From: Clostridia bacterium
GTDB taxonomy: Bacteria; Bacillota; Clostridia; Christensenellales; Aristaeellaceae
DNA length: 64,000 nt
Assembly: GCA_017430225.1 (NCBI GenBank)
Contig: JAFRNK010000003.1
Location: 1 to 64,000, forward strand
Direction: 5' to 3'
The translations under genes were made by a program, and so were the position numbers. Positions 33,901 to 40,091 of the stretch are shown piece by piece. The notes under the pieces were generated by a model. The model was not told where the DNA came from and did no database searches. It saw only the letters and a program-made list of their open reading frames with translations. Within the stretch, counting starts at the first letter, position 1, and each line of letters begins with the position of its first letter.

Positions 33901-34071
33901 TTGTCCATTCCCAGTGATAACTAACTCCCCATTATCATCTAATACCCAATATAAGTCACCCCAATAACTTTTATATTCAGCGTAAGCTGATGTACCAAGT
34001 AATAATGCAATTAACAAAACTATTGCCATAAACCACTTAACAATAATTGAATGATTGAATTCTTTTTTCAT
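30919..34071 (-). CDS. Large secreted LRR_5 (BspA-like) protein with Ig-like domains, AT-rich
   Basis: This encodes 1050 residues, with a signal peptide or anchor (IVKWFMAIVLLIALLLG... AYA). Residues about 60-735 are some 25-30 BspA-type LRR_5 units (AFxxCxxLxxIxIPxxV). Residues about 740-980 form three Big_2-like immunoglobulin domains (for example ATVGNATASMSIIVIG). The last 70 residues return to an LRR end (GSYAETWANNHNIPFIKK). There is no LPxTG or cell-wall-binding motif. The gene is about one third G+C in sampled lines, against roughly 60% in neighbours, with AT-ending codons. It lies within nested inverted repeats. Transfer from an AT-rich donor and a surface-binding role are inferred. 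Confidence 0.88.
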   Translation of the reverse strand: MKKEFNHSIIVKWFMAIVLLIALLLGTSAYAEYKSYWGDLYWVLDDNGELVITGNGQMEGFTDSGEAWNKYKSSIKTVTIGQGITNISQRAFNCPNLTHITIPNSVTDIGGSAFNGCTCLKSVLLPDSINSIGSYAFSGCTSLVSITLPESLNTIGPYAFEECDSLNQIHISSIDSWLSIEYDDSFESHPNYNKVCGLYIGNEPLTSIIIPDNITSICDLAFYGFSNIVSIIIPETVSEIGYFAFYGCTGLTDIIIPNGISSIENFLFNGCKKLRSVVLPNTITSIGYSAFQNCSSLISITIPDGVTFISDYAFDGCTNLTTIEIPDSVTRINSYAFRNCKGLTDIVIPRGITRISSYTFSDCTNLRSILVPDNITYIGDFAFSHCSNLTEIHVSSIESWLSINFGNLESRPNYNPYVASSFLYIDDTEITNLIIPDTFATISSYAFYNFGGFTQVTIPSSVTMIDSSAFAKCSGLTSIIIPNTVYTIKESAFSGCSGLVSITLSSRITRIENGTFNGCSSLLSIAIPENVISIGEYAFMRCNSLKEIVIPLRVTEIGRETFYRCESLENVVLPNGIVSIGEYAFYNCINLKNLVIPESVTNIDKGAFYACNALESIMIPSGVDCICQETFSGCSNLKSIKISNGVTSIEKYAFSECRNLANLTLPESVKNIHRLALSSCSRLNKLVILSKTTNFDSNQALNDCCPIVYCYRESDADTWANYQNLPIVYLDYFDPDTEREISLPFDELRLKVNNTYNIMPNVFPDYDQPTIIWNTDNPSIANVQDGMIEAIGLGTCIITATVGNATASMSIIVIGPATDMYFENDEIWIINHDSMQLQLIIVPDEAEPDLVWNSIDPTIVTVNTDGVITACSIGETTVTVTDENGLSSSALIHVCNPVTEINFPNNTIVANINQEIQLSVNVQMGTQSCINHLVTFTTSDETVAIVNNDGLLRTLKKGRITITATSASGISASCAITIIGNNRVIVPESTKIIENEAFANLPDVDIIELPSGLESIADNAFDGSVIIIIAPEGSYAETWANNHNIPFIKK

Positions 34072-34168
34072 TCTTCTCCTTCTTTCTCAACAACGCGTTA
34101 TAGTTATATTGATTTGTGATATGTTATATGTTTCGTCAATTATATATATCCTATATATTTTCAATTTT

Positions 34169-34197
34169 ATTATAAATGATTTATCACGGAATTTCAA
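34169..34197 (-). promoter_or_regulatory. Promoter of the large LRR gene
   Basis: On the minus strand, -35 TTGAAA (34192-34197), 17 nt, -10 TATAAT (34169-34174). It lies inside the AT-rich unit, so the gene carries its own promoter. Confidence 0.65.
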
Positions 34198-34337
34198 TGA
34201 AAAAGTCGATAAAACCAGCTCATGATATAAACACAATGAAGATTCTAAATAAAAAGAAATGTGTATAACAACTCTGTCTACCACATACATGCCAACCAAA
34301 GGTGTTCGCTTATGTTGCTCAGGATGACAGTTGTTCC

Positions 34338-34410
34338 GCGCGTTGTGGAGTATAACCCTCGTTTTCCTGCGTACGTGCGTGTAACGATTCTACACGCTCG
34401 TACGCAGCAT
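34338..34410 (-). repeat. Module R2, inverted copy right of the LRR gene
   Basis: CGCGTTGTGGAGTATAACCC, then CCTGCGTACGTGCGTGTA and TACACGCTCGTACGCAG with the same palindromic design as 30161-30248 but degraded arms. Just left of it (about 34315-34331) is CTCAGGATGACAG. Confidence 0.8.
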
Positions 34411-34613
34411 TTTCAATTCGCTCACGCTTTGGGAATTGTACCGGATCGGCACGCACGGCACGATCTAAATCGCGCTTTTTCTCTACAAGATATTCTTCCG
34501 CTTTTCTCCGTGATGGCGGGAAAGGATGTTTTTCCTCTGTGGGATAAGCTGTTTTTGAAATGCATAACAACGTATGGACAAAGGAATAAAATTTTAGCGA
34601 AAAACCCAAAAAA

Positions 34614-34786
34614 CAAGCGTGCCGTGCGTGCCAAAATTTCAGACTTGTCAAAACCATTGTGGTATCAGTAAAAAGAAAAAGCGTACCGACAGCGGCCGGC
34701 ACGCGAGACATCGTGCGTATCCGTGCCGGCACGTTTGGCACGCACCGCACGCTTTATTTTTCAGTTATTCTCCATACAATCAGAAT
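34614..34786 (-). repeat. R1 element, orientation R, right of the LRR gene
   Basis: AAGCGTGCCGTGCGTGCC, TCAAAACCATTGTGG, AAAAAGAAAAAGCGTACCG, GCCGGCACGTTTGGCACGC and CTTTATTTTTCAGTTATTC. It closely follows the copy at 1811-2006 over its whole length. A shorter fragment (GGCACGCACGGCACGATC) lies at about 34449-34466. No gene is seen in 34411-34613 or 34787-34876. Confidence 0.8.
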
Positions 34787-34876
34787 AGTGTTTGTTGACT
34801 GTCGAACAGCAAAACAGATCCTTCACATTCCTCAGTTCGCAAATGGGTTCTAAGGCGCTGCCGCGCCTGATAACCC

Positions 34877-34918
34877 AATGCTCACCGGAACTCCTAACTC
34901 CGCATTCCGCACTCCTCA
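34877..34918 (-). repeat. Outer GGAGTGCGGAGT tract, inverted copy
   Basis: Read on the minus strand it gives TGAGGAGTGCGGAATGCGG, then AGTTAGGAGTTCCGG, starting at the stop codon of the QueT gene. It mirrors the tract at 30003-30083. Confidence 0.7.
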
Positions 34919-35449
34919 CTAAGGATTCTTCTTCCCTTTCCCCGCCAGCAGCTCCTTCAGGCTGTTGTGCTTCAGCAGCACGGAAGCGAAGAGCTCGCCC
35001 AGGATATAGCAGCCGACGATCTCGCCGACGGCGATATAGAGGGCCAGCAGGTACAGCGGGATGTCGACGCCGTAGCCGTAGCGGAGCACCAGCGGCACGA
35101 TCACCGTATTGGCGGCGACGGCCGGGATGGGCACCAGCCAGCGGTTCTTCCGGAGCATATAGCCGAAGACCGCGCCGATCAGGGTGGCGAGGCTGCCGAA
35201 CACGACGTCCCACACGATGGCGCCGCCCAGCAGGTTCGCCAGTATGCAGCCGAAGAACAGGCCCGGGATGGCGGCCGAAGTGAACAGGGGCATGATCGTC
35301 ATGATCTCGGCGACGCGCACCTGGGCCGCCCCGAAGGAGATCGGGGCGAAGAGCATGGTCAGGACTACATACAGCGCGGCGATGACCGCGCCTTGCGCGA
35401 CCTTGGTCGCGGTTGGATTTCTGTTGAGCATGGCCGGGGGATACCTCAT
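34919..35449 (-). CDS. queT: QueT family queuosine-precursor transporter
   Basis: This encodes 176 residues. The ATG at 35449 overlaps the stop of the kinase gene (ATGA). A second ATG at 35431 is possible. Five hydrophobic segments and the family features ALYVVLTMLFAPISFGAAQV, RVAEIMTIMPLF and GAIVWDVVFGSLATLIGA identify the QueT (DUF988) group, S-components thought to import preQ0/preQ1 or queuine through an ECF transporter. No preQ1 riboswitch is visible because the gene is embedded in the two-component operon, which is unusual for queT. Confidence 0.85.
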   Translation of the reverse strand: MRYPPAMLNRNPTATKVAQGAVIAALYVVLTMLFAPISFGAAQVRVAEIMTIMPLFTSAAIPGLFFGCILANLLGGAIVWDVVFGSLATLIGAVFGYMLRKNRWLVPIPAVAANTVIVPLVLRYGYGVDIPLYLLALYIAVGEIVGCYILGELFASVLLKHNSLKELLAGKGKKNP

Positions 35450-36855
35450 TCCTGTACCTGGGTGATCGGGATCTCGGCGATGAAGGTCGATCCCTTGCCC
35501 TCTTCGCTCTCCGCGCGGATGCTGCCGCCGTGCAGGGTCAGCAGCTGCTTGACGATGGAGAGGCCGAGGCCGGTGCCGCCGGTCTCACGGGAGCGCGCCT
35601 TGTCGACGCGGTAGAAGCGCTCGAAGATGTGCGGCAGGGCGTCCTTGGGGATGCCGGGGCCGTTGTCCTCCACGGTCAGCATGGCATTTGCGCCTTCCCG
35701 GGCCAGGGTCACGTGGATGGTGCCGCCGTCCTGCGTATATTTGATCGCGTTTTCCATCAGGTTGTAGATGATCTGGTTCAGCTTGCCGCGGTCGCCGGAA
35801 GTCTCGCAGTCGTCCTGCACGTCGATCTCGAGGGTCTGATTGCGCTTGCGGGCCATGGTGTTCAGGCGGTGCGCGTTTTCCTCGACGAGGTCGCCCACGA
35901 AGAGCGGCTCCAGGTGCAGCTGCAGGGAGCCCGCGTCCATGCGCACGAGGGTCAGCAGGTCGCTGACGATGGCGCTCAGGCGGTCGATCTCCTTGTTGAC
36001 GTCCTGCAGGAACTCGATGCGCAGCGTCTTATCCATATCCGGCTGGTAGACCAGGGACTCGATGAGCACCTTCATGGCCGCCAGCGGGGTCTTCAATTCG
36101 TGGGAGGCGTTGGCGACGAACTGGTTGCGCGTTTCGTCCAGGGCCTCGAGCTTCTCTGACATGCTGTTGAACGCGGCGGCGAGGTGCCGGACTTCGCCCG
36201 CGCCTTTCTCAGGCAAGCGGAGCTTGAAGTTGCCCTTGCTCATGCGCTGGATGACCTTCGTCATGTCGGAGACGGGCTTGGTCAGCACGCTCGCGAAGAG
36301 GAAGCCCACCGCGACCGCGGCCAGGGCGACCAGCAGGAAGATGAGCAGCATCTGCCTGCGCAGGCTGAACAGGCCGGTCATCATGTCGGTGACCGGGGAA
36401 ATCAGCAGCAGCACCCCGATAACTTCGTCCCGGGAGACCAGGCGCGCCGAGCAGTAGCTGTTCCACGCGCCGGAGGGATTCAGGGTAAAGAGGATGCTCT
36501 GGGTATTCACCATGCGGCCGGTTTCGCTTTCGTGCACGCCGAAAGAGACGCTTTGTCCGCGCCGGACGATCGCGTCCACCTCTTCGGATTCGAAAAGCGT
36601 GCCGGTCAGGTCGTGCTCCGTGTCCAGGTGCACCTTCCCGGCGGTGTCGAGCACGAGCAGCCGGCCCGTGATATCGCGGCCGTGCTCGCTGATCAGGGTA
36701 TACAGCGCTTCCGTGTCCGCGCGGTCAAACAAGGGCGCGGCAGACTCGCCGAGCTTTTCCAGCTCGGCGCGCTGGGCGCGCACCCGCTCGTCAAATAAAA
36801 AATCGCCTACCATCCCATTCAGGCTGCCGGCTGTGATCACAAAGCTCAAGCCCAC
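35446..36855 (-). CDS. Sensor histidine kinase (WalK/PhoR-like), 5' end uncertain
   Basis: At least 469 residues are present. The order is an N-terminal membrane segment, an extracytoplasmic sensor (about 25-150), a second membrane helix (LLIFLLVALAAVAVGFLF), HAMP, HisKA with the phospho-His252 in NASHELKTPLAAMK, and HATPase_c with NLMENAIKYTQ, DNGPGIP and GGTGLGLSIVKQL. The GTG at 36855 cuts through the first membrane helix. In the same frame the sequence upstream reads FRVRISLTILLIVGLSFVIT up to the response-regulator stop, with no ATG, GTG or TTG. A rare start (for example ATT at about 36918-36920) or a sequence error is likely. It partners the regulator just upstream. Confidence 0.88.
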   Translation of the reverse strand: MGLSFVITAGSLNGMVGDFLFDERVRAQRAELEKLGESAAPLFDRADTEALYTLISEHGRDITGRLLVLDTAGKVHLDTEHDLTGTLFESEEVDAIVRRGQSVSFGVHESETGRMVNTQSILFTLNPSGAWNSYCSARLVSRDEVIGVLLLISPVTDMMTGLFSLRRQMLLIFLLVALAAVAVGFLFASVLTKPVSDMTKVIQRMSKGNFKLRLPEKGAGEVRHLAAAFNSMSEKLEALDETRNQFVANASHELKTPLAAMKVLIESLVYQPDMDKTLRIEFLQDVNKEIDRLSAIVSDLLTLVRMDAGSLQLHLEPLFVGDLVEENAHRLNTMARKRNQTLEIDVQDDCETSGDRGKLNQIIYNLMENAIKYTQDGGTIHVTLAREGANAMLTVEDNGPGIPKDALPHIFERFYRVDKARSRETGGTGLGLSIVKQLLTLHGGSIRAESEEGKGSTFIAEIPITQVQE

Positions 36856-36907
36856 GATGAGCAGGATGGTCAGCGATATGCGGACGCGGAAGCCTGAAAA
36901 GAAACCG

Positions 36908-37600
36908 TCAGTCCTTGTCCGTGAAATAGTAGCCCACTCCCCACTTGGTAAAGATGAATTCCGGCTGGGAGGGCACGCGCTCGATCTTTTCGCGCAGGCG
37001 GCGGATATGCACGTCTACTGTACGGGCGTCGCCCATGTAATCGTACTTCCAGACCGTTTCAAGCATCGATTCGCGGCTGAACACCTTGCCGCGGTTCTGG
37101 ATGAACAGCTGCAGCAGGTCGAACTCCTTGGCGGTCAGGCGGATATCCTTGCCGCCGAGCGTCACGGAACGGTTGACCAGGTTGACCTCCATGTCGTGCA
37201 CGCGGACGGTCTTTTTCTCCTCCACGCGGACGGGCTGGGTGGTGCGGCGGAAGATGGACTTGATGCGCGCCTTGACCTCGAGCACGTTGAAGGGCTTGGT
37301 CATATAGTCGTCCGCGCCGTATTCCAGGCCCAGGATCTTGTCCATGTCCTCGCCCTTGGCGGTCAGCATGATGATCGGCACGTTGCTCTGCTCGCGGATG
37401 CGCTGGCAGACCTGGATGCCGTCCATCTTGGGCAGCATGACGTCCAGCAGCACCAGATCGACCTCGTTGTCAAAGAAAACGCTCAGCGCTTCCTCGCCGT
37501 CCTGGGCTGTCAGTATTTCATATCCGTCCTGTTCGAGGGAGTATTTGAGCCCCTTGAGCATCGTCGGCTCGTCGTCAACCAGCAATATCCTCTTCGCCAT
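36908..37600 (-). CDS. OmpR/PhoB family response regulator (WalR/PhoP-like)
   Basis: This encodes 230 residues, after AAGGAAG. The receiver domain has VDDEP, the phosphoacceptor Asp53 in LVLLDVMLP, LTAKGEDMDKILGLEYGADD and KPFNVLEVKARI. The C-terminal winged helix has LTAKEFDLLQLFIQNRGKVF, ESMLETVWKYDYMGDARTVD and HIRRLREKI, close to WalR. It heads the operon with the kinase and queT. The WalRK system controls cell-wall metabolism in Firmicutes, but PhoPR-type roles cannot be excluded. A cluster of DnaA boxes lies upstream. Confidence 0.92.
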   Translation of the reverse strand: MAKRILLVDDEPTMLKGLKYSLEQDGYEILTAQDGEEALSVFFDNEVDLVLLDVMLPKMDGIQVCQRIREQSNVPIIMLTAKGEDMDKILGLEYGADDYMTKPFNVLEVKARIKSIFRRTTQPVRVEEKKTVRVHDMEVNLVNRSVTLGGKDIRLTAKEFDLLQLFIQNRGKVFSRESMLETVWKYDYMGDARTVDVHIRRLREKIERVPSQPEFIFTKWGVGYYFTDKD

Positions 37601-37651
37601 CGTTCAGCGCTTCCTTCCGTCATTCGATGTACCCATAATGAGTGCTTTACT

Positions 37652-37681
37652 ATTTTACAACACATTCGTCATAAAAATCAA
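37652..37681 (-). promoter_or_regulatory. Promoter of the two-component operon
   Basis: On the minus strand, -35 TTGATT (37676-37681), 18 nt, -10 TAAAAT (37652-37657), 51 nt before the start. Confidence 0.5.
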
Positions 37682-37719
37682 GTATTTTCGCAATAATTTT
37701 TAACAATTCTGAAATAAAG

Positions 37720-37859
37720 TTATCCACAGTTTCCTCCCGCACGAACTGTGGATAACTTTGTTACGAAGCTGTTTCTTTCCGCTGATTGTGGCAAAATCGC
37801 GTTATTTAAGCGGTTTTTTGGCTCAAAATTGTGGATAACCCTGTGGATAATGTGGAAAA
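37720..37859. promoter_or_regulatory. Cluster of four perfect DnaA boxes in an AT-rich intergenic region
   Basis: TTATCCACA at 37720-37728 and its reverse TGTGGATAA at 37747-37755, 37830-37838 and 37842-37850, plus a near match TGTGGAAAA (37851-37859). The intergenic region 37601-37933 is AT-rich, with an AT-dense stretch at about 37870-37925. It contains no gene. It could be a replication origin part, a DnaA-titrating site, or DnaA control of the two-component operon. Confidence 0.8.
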
Positions 37860-37933
37860 AGTCGATGTCAAGAAAAAAGTCATCAATATATTTTTACGGA
37901 AATATGAATTCAAAATTAAATCCCCGTAATGAT

Positions 37934-38788
37934 TTAAACCTGCATGGCGTGTTTGGCATTCCATACGTTATAAATGACTATGGACCCGACCACGATGACC
38001 GCGCCGACCGCGGAAAGCACGGTGAAGGGTTCGCCGTAGAAGATCATGACCCAGAGCGGGTTCAGGATCGGCTCCAGGCCGGTGATCAGGCTGGCGGTCA
38101 CGGGCGGGGTGTTCCTGATGCCCAGGGAGAAAAGGATGTACGCGCCGCCCACCTGGATCACGCCCAGGGCCAGCACCGCCAGCAGGGTCGGGGCGGAGAA
38201 ATCCGTCTCCCGGAGGCACAGCGGGGTCAGCAGCACGCCGGCGGCCAGCTCGCCCCAGAAGCTGGAGGAGAGCGCGTCCGCGCCTTTGCCGGTGTTCATC
38301 ATGAACACGCCGGCGTAGCAGATGCCGGACAGTACCGCGACCAGGTTGCCGGCGAGGTTGCCCGCGCGGATGCCGTCGATGAAGAAGAGGACGACGCCCA
38401 GCAGCACCGCGGCGCAGGTCAGGATGTCCGCCTTCCGCGGCCTGCTGTGATAGAGGAGCGCCATCAGCAGGATCACGAACACCGGCGCGGTGAACTGCAG
38501 TACGATCGCGTTCGCGGCGGTGGTCATCTTGTTGGCCAGCGCGAAGGTCGTGGTCACGCTCATCAGGGACAGAGCGCCGATGGCCACCGTCCGGTTGAAT
38601 ACGGGGCGGTGCTTCGTGACCAGCATGAACAGCCCGATCACGCAGGCGCCGATCAGGTTCCTCGCCCCGTTGATGGCCAGGGCCGACCAGGGGATCAGTT
38701 TCATAAACAGCCCGCCCGTACTGAAGCATACGGACGCGGCGATCACGCACATGACCGACGGCCAGGTGCGGCGGTTCGTGTTTTGCAT
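37934..38788 (-). CDS. EamA/DMT family transporter
   Basis: This encodes 284 residues. The start at 38788 is chosen because CCCGGAGG precedes it. A much longer frame exists but lacks ribosome sites. Ten membrane helices are arranged as two EamA repeats: ASVCFSTGGLFMKLIPWSAL and NAIVLQFTAPVFVILLMALL in the first, AGVFMMNTGKGADAL and SLITGLEPILNPLWVMIFYG in the second. DMT transporters export or import metabolites such as amino acids or nucleotide sugars. The substrate is unknown. No clear terminator follows. Confidence 0.88.
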   Translation of the reverse strand: MQNTNRRTWPSVMCVIAASVCFSTGGLFMKLIPWSALAINGARNLIGACVIGLFMLVTKHRPVFNRTVAIGALSLMSVTTTFALANKMTTAANAIVLQFTAPVFVILLMALLYHSRPRKADILTCAAVLLGVVLFFIDGIRAGNLAGNLVAVLSGICYAGVFMMNTGKGADALSSSFWGELAAGVLLTPLCLRETDFSAPTLLAVLALGVIQVGGAYILFSLGIRNTPPVTASLITGLEPILNPLWVMIFYGEPFTVLSAVGAVIVVGSIVIYNVWNAKHAMQV

Positions 38789-38925
38789 GGTGCCTCCGGG
38801 TCTTTCATCAGAGTGCCGCATCGCGGCAACGGAATCATTCTCCGCAAAGGCGGCTTTTCCTGCCGGAATACGGAATTCGTACAATGGGAAAAGGTTGTGA
38901 TGCTGCTGTTCCGGCAAGAAAAAAA

Positions 38926-38963
38926 CCCGAAGGGCGCTTCGTGGAACAGCACCTTTCTTCGGG
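38926..38963 (-). terminator. Terminator of the LytTR-DUF3021 operon
   Basis: On the minus strand CCCGAAG and CTTCGGG form the outer stem, followed by TTTTTTT. Confidence 0.7.
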
Positions 38964-39002
38964 CTTTGGTCGTACGGTATATCCTTGGCGGAGGGGAACG
39001 CT

Positions 39003-39446
39003 TCAGCCGCGCCTCTGTTCCAGTTCCCGGTTGATCCTGTCCGCCAGCTTCTTTTGCCGGCGGTACGTCAAAACCGCGATGACCAGGGCGGTCAGGAGCA
39101 TGGAGAGGATGGCCAGCAGGGCAGGCAGCAGGCCCTTGTCCGTCGGGATCCAGCCGACGAGGAACGCGATCGCCAGCATGACGGCGCAGCCCGCCGCCAT
39201 GTGGATCGCAATCTGCACGGGACGGCTCAGCTTTTCGCTGGTGTAAATGATGCAGGTGAGGCCGAAGCCGAGCCCGATCCCCAGACTGCCGAGGGCCATC
39301 TTGGTGACGGAATAACCGGTCGTGGACCAGGCGCCGCCCATGTTCAGATCAGAGATCAGGGAGCTGAGCAGGAACAGGAACGAGGAGATCGCCACGGTCG
39401 TTTTGGTGCGATTGAGCACAAAAGCCATATTATCTTGCTTCATCAT
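39003..39446 (-). CDS. DUF3021 family membrane protein
   Basis: This encodes 147 residues, after GGAGGAAAT. Four hydrophobic segments (TVAISSFLFLLSSLISDL, LGIGLGFGLTCIIY, IHMAAGCAVMLAIAFLVGW and LLAILSMLLTALVIAVLTY) and a basic C-terminus fit DUF3021. The gene lies 11 nt after a LytTR regulator. This pairing is common in Firmicutes, where the membrane protein is thought to control the LytTR protein. No signal is known. Confidence 0.85.
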   Translation of the reverse strand: MMKQDNMAFVLNRTKTTVAISSFLFLLSSLISDLNMGGAWSTTGYSVTKMALGSLGIGLGFGLTCIIYTSEKLSRPVQIAIHMAAGCAVMLAIAFLVGWIPTDKGLLPALLAILSMLLTALVIAVLTYRRQKKLADRINRELEQRRG

Positions 39447-39457
39447 GATATTTCCTC

Positions 39458-39892
39458 CTATATGCCCAGATAGTTTTTGAGGCCGGGCAGGTACTTGCGG
39501 GAAACATAATCGGACAGCCCGTTTTTCATTTTCAGGAGCAGACTCCCGCCAAAGCCGGCTTCCACGCTCTCCGCATAGGAGAGGTTGACGGCGCAGGATT
39601 TGGAGATCTGCATAAAGCTGCCGCCCAACTGGTCCAATAATTCATACAGGCGCTTTCGCGTGGTGAACTCTTCCTTTTTCGTGTAGAGCTTCGTTTTGCC
39701 GTCCTCTACCCGGACCATGCAGATATCCTGCGCGGCCAGCAGGAACGTGCGCCCGTTGCGCTCCGCCAGGACAGGCGCGTCTTTTGCCTGCAGCATGTCC
39801 AGAGCCCGTTGTATCTCCGGCGTGATCCGGTCCGTATAAATGACCGCCCGCGGAGGCGTATGCTCCGGCGAAACTTCGATCTTGACCTGCAT
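39458..39892 (-). CDS. LytTR DNA-binding domain transcriptional regulator
   Basis: This encodes 144 residues from the ATG at 39892, after AAGGGGGA. The C-terminal 95 residues are a LytTR domain (LLAAQDICMVRVEDGKTKLY, FTTRKRLYELLDQLGGSFMQ, ISKSCAVNLSYAE, SDYVSRKYLPGLKNYLG). The N-terminal 45 residues have no receiver domain. It forms a pair with DUF3021. Autoregulation is likely, since a TCAG/CTGA dyad lies just downstream of its promoter. Confidence 0.88.
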   Translation of the reverse strand: MQVKIEVSPEHTPPRAVIYTDRITPEIQRALDMLQAKDAPVLAERNGRTFLLAAQDICMVRVEDGKTKLYTKKEEFTTRKRLYELLDQLGGSFMQISKSCAVNLSYAESVEAGFGGSLLLKMKNGLSDYVSRKYLPGLKNYLGI

Positions 39893-39938
39893 AGGAGATC
39901 CCCCTTCCTGCTGAGTGTACGTCAGCCTGACTGAGGAC

Positions 39939-39967
39939 AGTATAATCGGGAACGCCTTTTTTGTCAT
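39939..39967 (-). promoter_or_regulatory. Promoter of the LytTR operon
   Basis: On the minus strand, -35 ATGACA (39962-39967), 17 nt, -10 TATACT (39939-39944). Confidence 0.5.
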
Positions 39968-40031
39968 CTGTTTTGCGCCAAGAGGCAGAAAATCGAGGGT
40001 AAGATGCAGGAAAGGCCCTTCTAAAGCAAAA

Positions 40032-40058
40032 CAGGCGTGACCGCTTTGGCCGCGCCTG
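40032..40058 (-). terminator. Terminator of the IlvD-family operon
   Basis: CAGGCG and CGCCTG (40032-40037/40053-40058) with a GACC/GGCC inner stem. TTTTGC follows on the minus strand. Confidence 0.65.
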
Positions 40059-40091
40059 AGTTCATTTCTTATTTTGTTGTAGGCATTCGGA

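Noticed and set aside
34087..34299. A 70-codon minus-strand frame upstream of the large LRR gene.
   Set aside because: It lies over the LRR promoter in AT-rich DNA and has no ribosome site or conserved motif.
30003..34918. A classical composite transposon.
   Set aside because: No transposase, insertion-sequence ends or clear target duplication are visible. The flanking copies are short and non-coding.
35431..35600. A preQ1 riboswitch upstream of queT.
   Set aside because: The region is the coding end of the histidine kinase. The kinase stop overlaps the queT start, leaving no room for an aptamer.
37748..39034. A 428-codon plus-strand frame over the DnaA-box region and the EamA gene.
   Set aside because: It is mostly antisense to the EamA transporter and starts inside the DnaA-box cluster without a ribosome site.
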